From positions 79,376,494-79,440,493 of the forward strand of contig CM038221.1 in assembly GCA_021442155.1 (NCBI GenBank): a stretch of 64,000 nt of DNA. Direction: 5' to 3'. The stretch comes from Cymbidium sinense. Lineage: Eukaryota; Streptophyta; Magnoliopsida; Asparagales; Orchidaceae. The translations under genes were made by a program, and so were the position numbers. The notes under the pieces were generated by a model. It made no database searches, was not told the origin of the DNA, and saw only the letters and a program-made list of their open reading frames with translations. Within the stretch, counting starts at the first letter, position 1. The number at the start of each line of letters is the position of its first letter. Below, one piece after another: positions 48,016 through 60,020 of the stretch.

Positions 48016-50455
48016 TTATTAATAACACTAAAACAAATCCTAAACCTTAAACCTAAACCTAAATCCAAAACTCACCCAAATCCTAAACCCTAAACTAGAA
48101 CCATAAACCCTAAACCCTAAATCCACAAAACCCTAAACCTAAAAGCCAAAACCCAAAACTAACAAAACCTAAAACCACCAAACTGTAAACACTAAATCCT
48201 AAACCCTAAGTCCTAATCCTTAAACCCTAAAAACCTAAAGACCTAAACCTAAATTAAATAAAACTTAAAAATAAAGAAATAAAAACCTAAACTAAAATCT
48301 ACACCTTAATCTAAACCTAAACCTATAAAAAAATAAAAAAATAAAAACTAAACTAAAATAAAATAAATAAAAACCTAAACTAAACTAAAAAAATAAAATA
48401 AACCTAAAAATAAAAAAACTTATATAAAATAAAAACTAACCATAAAATGCAAATAAAATAAACCTAAAATAAAATAAAATATAAACTAAATAAAAACCTA
48501 AACCTAATAAAAAAAACCTAAATGTTAAACTTAAAAATAAATAAAAAATAAAACCTAAACCCTAAACTAAAAAAACCTAAACCTAAAATAAAAAATAAAA
48601 TAAATAACATAAAATAAACCTAAACCTAAAATAAACTAAACTAAACTAAAATAACCCTAAACCATAAACCCTAAAATCCTAAAAACCTACATCGAAACTA
48701 AATAAAACCTAAAAGTAAAATAAATAAATAAATATAAAACTAAATAAAATAAAAAATAAGATAAATTAAAACCTAAACTAAAACCTAAACCTAAACCTAA
48801 ACCTAGAAATAAAATAAAATAAAAAATAAAACAAACTAAAATAAAATAAATAAAAATCTAAACTAAACTAAAAAAATAAAATAAACATAAAACTAAAAAG
48901 TTTAAATAAAATAAAAACTAAATGTAAAATAAAAAATAAAATAATCCTAAAATAAAATAAAACAAAAACTAAATAAAAAGCTAAACCTAAAAAATAAACC
49001 AAAAAATAAAACTTAAAAATAAATAAAAAATAAAATCTAAACCCTAAACTAAAAAAAACTTAAATCTCAAATAAAAAATAAATGAATTAAAATAAACCTA
49101 AACCTAAACTAAAATAAACTAAACTAAAATAATACAATCCTTAAAAAAAAATAAACCTAAAATAAAATAAAAATCAGGATAAAATAAAACCTAAACCTAA
49201 AATTAAAATAATAAAACTAAAACTAAACTAACAAAAATTAAAACCTAAACTAAACTTAAAAATAAAATTAAACTAAAAATAAAATACCTAAATAAAATAA
49301 AACTAAACCTAAAATATAAATAAAATAAACCTAAAATAACATAAAATAAAAACTAAATAAAAACCTAAACCTAAAAAATAAACCTAAAAAAACAAACAAA
49401 TAAATAAATAATAAAACTTAAACCCTAAACTAAAAAAAATCCAAACCTAAAATAAGAAAAAATAAACCTAAACCTAAACTAAAATAAATAAGACCTAAAC
49501 CTAAACCTAAAATAAACTAAACCTAACCCTAAATCTAAACTAAATAAAAATAAACTAAACTAAAAATAAACCTAAAATAAAAACTTAAAACCTAAACCTA
49601 AAAAAATAGAATAAAAAACTTAAAACTAAATCTGAAAATAAGAAATAAATCATAAACCTAAAAAATAAAATAAAATGAAACTAAAATAAAAAATAAACCT
49701 AAACCTAAAAAAAATAAACTAAAATAAATAAACCTAAACTAAAATAAATAAACTAAACTAAATAATAATAAAAATAAACCTAAATAAAATAAAAATAAAA
49801 TAAACTAAATAAACCTAAACCTCTTGGTTTTAATTTAAAAACATTAAAAATTTAAAATAAAATTACCCTAAACCCAAGCTAAACCCTAAACCAAACCCAA
49901 CCCAAAACCAAACGGCAAAATTAATCTAACCCCATCCCAAAAACTAAACTAACCCTAACCATAAACTACACAAACAAAACCCACCAAACCCAAAATATAA
50001 CTTAAAATAAATAAAAAATAAAACCTAAAAAAATAAAACATCAACCTAAAATAAAAAATAATAAATAAAATAAAATAAACCTAAACTAAAATAAAATAAA
50101 CTAAAATAAACTAAACCCTAACCCTAAAACTCCTAAACCCTAAAAAAAACTTAAAATAAAATAAATAAATAAACCTAAATAAAATAAAATAAATAAAGAT
50201 AAAATAAAATAATAAAATCTAAACTAAACCTAAACCTAAACCTAAAATAAAATAAAATAAAATAAAACTAAAATAAAATAAAATAAAATAAATAAAAACC
50301 TAAAATAAACTAAAAAAATAAAATAAACCTAAAAAATAAAATACCTAAATAAAATAAACCTAAAATAAAATAAAGTAAAAACTACATAAAAACCTAAATC
50401 TAAAAAATAAACCTAAAATAAACCTAAAAATAAATTTAAAATAAAACCTAAATAT
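48016..50455 (+). repeat. CCCTAAA/CCTAAA/AAATAAA degenerate array
   Basis: The strand returns to CCTAAA near 48,020. CCCTAAA-type cores lie at 48,025-48,240, 48,650-48,675, 49,860-49,900 and 50,104-50,140, with AAATAAAATAAACCTAAA between them. A degenerate marker (GGTTTTAATTTAAAA) lies at about 49,826. It ends in AAACCTAAATATTATTGACCT, the same junction with an LTR as at 35,891. Confidence 0.88.
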
Positions 50456-53400
50456 TATTGACCTCACTTTTGGAGTGAGTTCTTAACCTCCTCTTCGTAG
50501 ACTTAGAAGTCCTCTAGACACTATGACTTCTCTAGTCATAAGACAGTTTTAGTGATTAGGTGAACACTTAACTTAAGCTTAAAGACTTAGAAGGGTTAAT
50601 CATAGGATTAGGCCATGCCTTAGGGACCTAGGAAAATCACCTAAAATGTAGCCTAAATCCAATCTTGTACACCTTCTTGAATTCAATTCAAATCCAAATT
50701 TCCAACCAAACCTTGAACTCAATTTCAAATCCAAATCCAAATCTAAATTCTAACGCATTTGATCTAAATCCATGATTAAACTCAAATTTAAAACCCTTCC
50801 GAAGCCCTTTGATTTCATCCTATGGACTCAGCCTTAACCAAATTCAAATCAATCCCAATTCATTTGATTTTATCAAATATCAATTTAATACTTCAATCAA
50901 ACTATCAAATTAAATTCAAATCCAACTTCAAATGATTCAATCCCATGATCAAATCCAAGCTCAAAATTCTCCATAAACCTTATGATTGAATTCCATGACC
51001 AAAACCAAGTCCAAAATCAAGTCAAAACCTAATTCAAGCCTTTTAAGCCAATTCCTCAAACATGGCCAAATCCTATCCAAATCAAATCAAAACCAATGGA
51101 TTTTGTCTTAAATCAATCATTCCTTCAATCATCTATCCAAATATAAATGAAATCTACAATCATCAAGCTAAATTAAACTCAACCCAAAATCAAGCCAATC
51201 CAAACTTCATGACATTATTTTTGATCACCTTAGACTGAACAATTATCATAAATTGGGTCAAATCAAATCAACTTAGTCTGTTGACCAAGTCAACCCTCTA
51301 ACCCATATGAACCCAAACTAGCCAAATTACTATCTAAGCCAAATCCATTGAAACCAATGATTCAAATCAACCCAGAATCAACATTGAACATGACTTGTCC
51401 TTCAATTGAGCCAAACCTAACCCAATTGGCCCTCTTAACCCAAGTTGACCCAAATTGACCTAAATGGCCAACATGGGCCAAATCAAAATCCAACCTAGGC
51501 CAAATTGATTGAAAATAATTGAACCAATGCACTCTAAATGGTCATTTGAACTTGACCCAACCCTTAGTTTGACCCAATTTGACCAATTTGTCACTAACCG
51601 ACCAATTTGACCCAAGTGGGTCAAATTGTCAAATTGAACCAAATAAACTCCAAATGACATGAAATTTGGTCCAACTCACTTTTGACTCATTTCAAATCTA
51701 CCCAAATAAAATCTAATGCCAAATGACCACTTTGGCCTTAGTTCAAGGGCACCCAATGAGAAAAGACACTCACCTAAATGGTCATTTCTCTTCCTTGGCC
51801 ACTTGCCACTCATTTATTGGTCCACCTAGGCTCCAAAGACACTGACCAACCTGACCCAAGAGGTGGTGGGGTCAACCATGACTCATGGAGAGGTGAATTC
51901 ACCTCACCTCCCCCATTGGAACACTTAGCAAGCAAGAACTCCCAATCCCCTTACCTTGGCTGCATTCTCACACCTTCCTCTACTCAAGCCATAGAACATC
52001 TAGTAGGGGCCAAAAATAATAATGAAAAAAGGGGATTTTCAAAAAAAACCAAAGATAAGGAAATAAAAGCCTAAAAATTTCTCCTCCTGCTCTCATTTCA
52101 CTCCCCTAGAGCTCTCAAAACAACCAACAACCTTTCCCACTTCATTTTGGAGTGAAAACCATCAAAATTAAGAAGAATTTGGATAGGAAGCGGCAGCCAT
52201 TGGTGGATACATCGTTCCAAAGGGAGGAAAAAGCTAGATCCATTCCAAAGCTTCTTTTTTGCATTCAATAGCATGCTCTGATCATCAACTTCATCGAAAA
52301 TCATCCTTGGTCAGGTAATCTTCAAGAGTCATAGCCGGCCTTAGGAGCTTTTGTTTGTGATGATTCTGGCATAATTTTAGGAATTTTCTTAGAAAACTCT
52401 TGCATTTTTATTGTATTTAGTCCCAATACAAATATAGAAGCTTTCCTGTGTGAATCAATGTGAAAATGAGCCAATTCAGATAAGATTTTGTTCAGATTTC
52501 ACAAAAATCTCAAAAATCTCATTGACTTGCATTCGCTTTTGCAAGCCAAGAAGTAGGCGTCGATCCATAGAAGCAGATGGAATTTCATGCTAGATCACTT
52601 TTGGCCCTCAGTTATGCGATTGATCGGACCATCTGATTCACAATCGAAAGGTCAGATAAGAATTGTGCGCCCTCTCTCCCTTTCTCGCTCATTTGCTGAC
52701 ATGGCACCATGCCAGCTTATCACGCGGTACCGTGTGCCACATGGAATCACGTAGCTAATCACACGGTGCCGCATGGCACCACATTATCACATCAATGTCA
52801 TGTGGTGCTGATTGGGATAAGTAGAATATTCTAGATTTTCTGCTTTTAAAATTTATTTAAATCACTAAGAACTTCAAAAATTCATAGAAAATAAAATAAT
52901 TAAATAAAAATTGCAAACAAGGGCTCGTTGGATTCATCTTTTTGAGAGGAATCCAACAAACCAAAATCTTTAAATGGTACTGAATATTTTGAGCTTAATT
53001 GGAATTTTATTGAAAATCAAATTTAATTAATTAAACCAAAAATATAGACTAGATTGATTTGAAGTTTTAGGGATTGAAACTAAAGTTAAAATACACATAA
53101 CATAAAAATTTCAAGTCAAACAAATTTATGGATTGAGAGATATTGCATTCTAAAGCTCAAATAGTCTAATTTATTTAAAATAAATTAATAAACTTTATAA
53201 AAATCATGAAAAATCATTTAAATCAGCTAAAATATTCGAAAATCATATTAAATCATTGAAAAATCATAAAACATATAAATAGATATTCATTTTGAAGGTA
53301 TTTCAAAGAGGAAATTATTAAAATATCCTTAATTGAATTTGAATAGTAATTAAAGCTTAATTAAGGTTTAATTGAAAAATTAATTACTTTAATTACTCCC

Positions 53401-56400
53401 TAATTAATTAATTAACTCCAAAATTTTAAAGATTATTTTGGGGATGACCTATGCCTCTCCTAATTTTCTTAGGATTTATTGGTTAATTAATTAGGAGAAT
53501 TAGCTAATTGGGCCTTAATTACTCTCTTAACTTGATTAAGGGTTAATTAATGAAATAAATATTAAATTAATTAATTAATTGGGCTTATTTGTCACTATTT
53601 AATAGTGAGGAGACTTTGGATTAAATTGGGATCTCTTTCCTAATATTTTCTCAAAGTCTACTTCATTTGAAGGATAGTTAATGCATGTGGCAATTAAGTT
53701 TAAATTTAATTACGTGATTAATGATTTCATTAATCTAACTAAAATCTAAATTACATCAGATCCTAATTACATATATGAGGGGTAGGTCTTTAGGTTTTTA
53801 ATAGCCTAAAGTCATTTAAGGAAATTATGGTTAGCTCACACGTGTGGGAAAACCATAAGTGTACTTAATTAAATCTCTTAGTTTAATTAATCATTAATTA
53901 TGAGCCAAATTGCATTAGGCCCTTTCATTTCTTAGGATTATTGTAATGTTATTTTATGCATTTCATGTTAGCTCATAATTATTTAATTAGTTATGTTAAG
54001 GTGATATAGGTAAGTGTTAATTAATGTACTTAAAGCATAAAGATGACTTAATTAACTCATAAAATTATCCTAATTACCTTTTCATTAAACCAAATTAAGT
54101 CACAAACATGGGAATGAGTTAGGATCAGCAAACTTCTCTTCGCATTCTTAAAATAAATCAAACATGACTTCAAAAATGATACATAAAAAAAGCTTTGGTT
54201 TATTTTAAGTGGTTTTATTTGACATGATTATCCTTAGGAATTAGTTTGATTGAATGAAACATGTGTTTTATGTCTTTTTATTCCTTTCCAATCATGCTAG
54301 TTTTTGTTAGGAATTTGAAATCATACATTCATCTTTTCAAAATTAATTAAATCAAATGAAATTTTCTTTATGTTAAGCTTGCATGTGTTGAATTAAATTT
54401 ATAATATGTGTGGCTATTATCACTATTAAATCAAAGTTATTTTTAAAAGTATATAAATCAACTATAATATTTGGAGTGATAATAGTTATAAATATTTATG
54501 AGCTTGCATGTGTCTATGGCTTAGAACATGTGATATGGAGTTCTCTTTCTTTAGTCTATATGGATTTACATAAAGTTTGAATGTTAACAAGTGTATAGCC
54601 CATTTAAAAAGGACACAACATTTGTTTGAATTCATTCCTATGTATTTCTATGTTAGAATTAAGATTGAATTTTAGCTCACATGAATAAATTCAATTGAAA
54701 GAAATACAACCTTTCATGATTTTTCATTCTTATAGTCATTTGTACATTCATGTATTCAAGAATAGTGGGTATATCTAGTCTGGACATCCCGGGGATGTGA
54801 GCCTTTTAGTAACCCTAAGGAGGTCTTTACCTCACTCCCATGGTTTAACAATGGCAAAGTATCGCCTAAAACTTTTATACACTTGTATGTGCATTTAGCT
54901 AATGAATGAAAATCTCTTTTTAATTGAAATAACTACAACTTTTGCATGATTTTCCACTCTTGTAGTCATTTGTACATTCATGTGTATTCAAAAATAGTGG
55001 GTATATCTAGTATGGATATTCTGGGGATGTGAGGCTTTAAGTTGCCCCAAGGAGGTCTTTGCCTCACTCCTCTAGTTTAACAATGACCAAGTATCTGCTT
55101 AAAACTTTTATACACTTGTATGTGTATTTAGCTAATGAATGAAAATCTCCTTTCAATTGAAAGAACTATAACTTTTGTATGATTTTCCATTTTTGTAGTC
55201 ATTTATACATTCATGTGTATTCATGAATTGTGGGTATATCTAGTCTAGATATTTCAGGGATGCAAGGCTTTAAGTAGCCCTAAAGAGGTCTTTACCTCAC
55301 TCCCCTGGTTTAACAATGGTAAAGTATCGCTTAAAACTTTTATTCACTCGTATGTACATTTAGCTAATGAGTGAAAATCTCTTTTTCTACAAAATATACA
55401 TATGTATCTTTCATTTATAGTGTGATAACAGAAATATGTTGCATGTATAGTTATACTTAGAATTAAGTCATATGCATGCTACATGTGATGGAAAGGAATA
55501 ACTTGATATATGTCATATGATAGTAATTCAATTAAGTTAATCCTAAGATGCCTTTCATGTTGAATATGATCATTTAAAATGAACCTAAACTTAGGATTAG
55601 TTTAAAATGTGTAATCAGCCATTCACTAAAGAGAGCTAAATCAAATTAACATGCTTTAAGAAGTGGCTTAGGGTAAGGAAGAAAGAGAGCAATTGGCTTT
55701 CTTCTCTTTATAACACTTAGTTGCTAAGTGTAGGTCACATAAAACCAAAGAAAACATAAATTAAAACTTGCCAACCAATTAAAGCACATGAAGTGAAACC
55801 ACCCTTTAAATTGAATCCTTTCACACTTAGAAAATCTTAACCTTAATGCCTAGTTAGGACATACCACACAAGCCTTAATACACACACATTAGATTAAGTC
55901 TCCACTTCTAGCTTTATGTTAGGAAGGTACATGGTGTGATGTATGTTTTATTTTGTAATGCATTATTTTAGACTGGATGTTAGGGTTTATGTTTCGTAGA
56001 CTGGATGGTAGGCCGTGATTAGCCTAATTATGTTTTATGCAGGGGATTATGTTTAAGGGGATGCTTAAAAGTAAATTTTAATGCTCTCTTCTATAGGTTG
56101 CTTAAGCCCCTAAGCATAATCCAAGTTAGGATAGGTGGGCTTAGTTACCCATGTTCAGGGTGCTAAGTCCAAATAATAAATATAACTGCTTCAGTTGTAT
56201 GTATGTTTAGCTAACCTCTATTTTACAGGTGTAGTTAGATTTACTTTTCCTATTTTTAATATAATTTGGCATTAAGAATTAGGATTAGTGTTATGGGGGG
56301 GATAAGGATGAGCATTGGCTAGAAGGCTTTGTCCTGGGAGGCCATGTGATGCCTTTGAAGTGGAGCAAACCAAATCAAAAGAGGAAGATACATGAAGACA

Positions 56401-57152
56401 TGAAGCCTTGAAGACCCACCATATCATTTATCATTTAAAAATTACAAATTATTCCTTTATGTACAGGGTTGTATAAGGGTATAGCTTGGCTACCCATTTT
56501 TCTTTTTGGGTTGTACGGCGACACCCGACCGCACCGACCTTTTATTCTTTTATGCTAGTTATAAAATTGTTTGATGTTATGTTTAACTTGTGCATTAGAA
56601 ATGGCATGCCTTTTCTTAGTTTCTTACTTGATTGATGTTTTGTTGTATGGCCTGGATCCGATTAGGCTATTAGAGAAAAATAAATATTTTACCTAACTAC
56701 AACTCAAGATAATTAAAAGATTTAGCAACCCCTTAGATGTATGGTTGTATGTCTAATATTAAGCATGCATATTCTACCAATCTTGCAAAATTGAGGGCCT
56801 CCATTCTTGAACGCATGAGAACCGCATGACCTACGAGAGCAACTCCTACTAAGGGAGCTTCACCCTCTTCTCTTGTGATTTGTCTAATAATTCATTTTAT
56901 CATGCATTTAGACATATGAAAATCCCAAAGCCTTTATCAAAATGAAGTGTTAAATACAAATAAAATTTGAAAAGATTTGCATTAGACTAAGTCATTATTC
57001 ATACCACTCATGCTCTAGTCTCTTTAGGAGTAGGTTTAAGGACTTTAGTCTCTCTCTAAATAATAACAACTTAACTATCTTGCAAAATCATATGACTTGT
57101 CTACATGATTTTAAAGCATAAAAGATGTTAGCTACCACTCAGGCGGTTGTAA
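50456..57152 (-). mobile_element. long LTR, minus strand, lacking its first ~0.7 kb
   Basis: Starts TATTGACCTCACTTTTGGAG and carries the family landmarks in the order of 4,803-12,003: TTGACC-rich DNA (51,240-51,620), an expanded island of GCCACATGG/GGTGCC(A/G)CATGG words (52,690-52,810), the 'gtctggacatcccggggatg' block (54,778, tripled), 'aggggattatgtttaagggg' (56,041) and 'actcaggcggttgtaa' (57,137). There the match to 11,256 stops, and the counterpart of 11,270-12,003 is missing. Telomere-like DNA continues. The 'aggcatgcct' type decay is moderate; no gene is seen. Confidence 0.8.
54766..55385 (-). repeat. ~232-bp tandem repeat inside LTR, three copies
   Basis: Units begin GTGGGTATATCTAGTCTGG at 54,766, 54,997 and 55,230. 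Each contains the 'ggatgtgaggctttaag' block, 'aggaggtctttacctcactc', 'tggtttaacaatg' and 'acttttatacacttgtatgt'. It is single in the LTRs at 4,803 and 25,495, which shows expansion of one LTR segment. Confidence 0.88.
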
Positions 57153-59920
57153 CGGTCAAGTTTAAACCAAACTAAATCCACAAACTTAAAACCTACCTAA
57201 ACCTACCCCAAAACTATAAAGCTACCACTAAACTTATAACCTAAACTCAACTAAACCCTAAACCCATCCCCACCACTAACCACAACTAACTTAAACTCCA
57301 CTAACTACCCACCACACCTCTAGTGATCCTAAACCTAAAACATAAAAAACTAAAACTAAATAAACCTAAAATAAAATAAATAAAAACATGCTAAATAAAA
57401 TAAAACCTCATTAAAATAAAAATAAAAAAGAAATAATAAACTAAATAAACTAGCTGTCAGGTTTGTTTAATTTTAAAAATAAAATTAAAATAATAAATAA
57501 AAACCCTAACCACATACCCATAACTCTCCTACCCTAAAACCTTCCACTACCACTCTAACCCTACTAACCACTACTAATCTGCTAAACTACTAAACAAAAC
57601 CTTCTAAAACTTAAAATAAAATAAATGAAAACTAAACCTAAATAAAATAATAAAATAAATAAAAATAAAAACCTAAACTAAAACCTAAACCTAAACCTAT
57701 AAATAAAATAAAATAAAAATTAAAAACTAAACTAAAATAAAATAAAAAAAACCTAAACTAAACTACAAAAATAAAATAAACCTAAAAATAAAAATCATAA
57801 ATAAAATAAAATTAGAGATAAAATAAAAATAAAATAAACCTAAAATAAAATAAAATAAAATAAAATAAAATAAAAACTAACTAAAAACCTAAACCTAAAA
57901 AATAAACCTAAAAATAAGTAAAAAAGAAAACCTAAATCCTAAACTAAGAAAAAAACTAAACTTAAAATAAAAACAAAATAAACTAAATAAAATTACCTAA
58001 ACCTAAACTAAAATAACCCTACCTAAATCATAAACCGTAGGCTAACCGTAAACCCAAAAAGCCTAAAATCTTAAATCTAAAATAAAGAAAACATAAAAAT
58101 AAAATAAATAAATAAACCTAAACCAAAATAAAATAAAATAATATGATAAAATAAAATCCTAAACTAATACCTAAACCTAAACCTAAGCTTAAACCTAAAC
58201 CTAAAAATAAAATAAAATAAAAAATAAAAACTAACAAAAATAAAATTATTAAAAACTAAACTAAACTAAAAAAATAAAATAAACATAAATGAAAAAAACA
58301 TAAATAAAATAAAACTAAACTAAAATAAAATAAAATAATCCTAAAATAAAATAAAATAAAACTTAATAAACTAAACCATAAAATAAACCTAAAAAAATTA
58401 AAAAAACCCTAAAACTAAAAAAAAACTAAAATAAAAAATAAAATATGAACCTAAAACTAAAAAATAAAATAAACCTAAAAAAAAAACCTAAATAAAATAA
58501 AAATAAAATAAACCTAAAATAAAATAAATAAAAACTAAATATAAACCTAAACCTAAAAATAAACCTAAAAATAAATAAAAAAGAAAACCTAAACCCTAAA
58601 CTAATAAAAAAAACTAAATCTAAAATAAAAATAAAATAAACTAAATAAAATAAACCTTAACCTAAACTAAAATAACCCTAAACCCTAAACCATAAATCAT
58701 AAACTAACTATAAACCATAAACCCTAAAAACCTAAACTAAATAAAACCTAAAAATAAAATAAATAAATAAACCTAAACCTAAATAAAATAAAACAATAAG
58801 ATAAAATAAAAACCTAAACTAAAACCTAAACCTAAACCTAATCTAAAAATAAAATAAAATAAAAAATAAAAAGTAAACTAAAATAAAATTATTAAAAACT
58901 TAAACTAAACTAAAAATAAAATAAACCTAGAATAAAAAACCTAAATAAAATAAAAACTAAACCTAAAATAAAAATAAAATAAACATAAAATAAAATAAAA
59001 TAAAAACTAAATAAAAATCGAAGTAAAAAAAAATAAACCTAAAAATAAATAGAAATTAAAACCTAAACCCTAAACAAAAAAAAAAACTTAAACCTAAACT
59101 AAAATAAATAAAAGCTAAACCTAAATTTAAAATAAACTAAACTAAACTAAACAAAACTAAATAAAATAAAATAAACTAAAATAAAATAAAACCTAATTTA
59201 AAAATAAAACCTAAAAAAAAATAAAATAAAAACTAAACTAAAAATAAAAAAAATTAAACTAAAAATATAATAAAAATAAAACTAAACTAAAAGATAAACT
59301 AAATCTAAACTAAAATAATAAAATAAAATCTAAACTAAAATAAACTAAACTAAATAAAAATTAAAATAAACCTAAATATAAATAAAAAAATAAAACTAAA
59401 CTAAATAAAAAATAAACTAAATAAACTAAATAAACTAAACTATTAGTTTACTTAATTTAAAAAAAATAAAAAACTTCTTTAAAAAAACCAACCCTAAACC
59501 AAAAAACAAACCACTAAAATCTTAAACACTATATAAATCAAATAATAATAACTAATAAACTAATAATAATAATAATAAAATAATAAAACTAATAACTAAT
59601 AAAACTAACGAATAATAATAAAATAGTTAAAACTAATAATAACCTAAACTAATAAAAAAGCTAAAAGTAGTAAACTAAGAAACTAAACTAATAACTAATA
59701 ACTTATAACTAAAACTAAAATAATAATAAAATTAATAATAATATCACTAACAACTAACTAATAAATAATAATAATTAACTAAAAATTAAAACTAAAACTA
59801 AAACTAATAGTAATAAGATAACTATATAAAATAATAAATATTATAATAACTAATAAATATGTAATAAAACTTCTTAATAAATAAATAAACCTAATAGAAA
59901 ATAATAAAATAGCTAATAAT
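57153..59920 (+). repeat. CCTAAA-strand degenerate array up to scaffold gap
   Basis: Starts with an unusual C-richer patch of CCACTAAC / ACCCCACC words (57,180-57,320), then AAATAAACCTAAA sequence. A degenerate marker lies at about 57,459 and an exact one (AGTTTACTTAATTT) at 59,445, the latter followed by a short CCCTAAA piece and ACTAATA repeats into the gap. No coding frame. Confidence 0.87.
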
Positions 59921-60020
59921 NNNNNNNNNNNNNNNNNNNNNNNNNNNNNNNNNNNNNNNNNNNNNNNNNNNNNNNNNNNNNNNNNNNNNNNNNNNNNNNN
60001 NNNNNNNNNNNNNNNNNNNN
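59921..60020. other. scaffold gap, 100 N
   Basis: Exactly 100 N, the usual placeholder for a gap of unknown size. It lies inside the ACTAATA array, so the true array is longer and the link to the right side is by scaffolding only. Confidence 0.99.
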
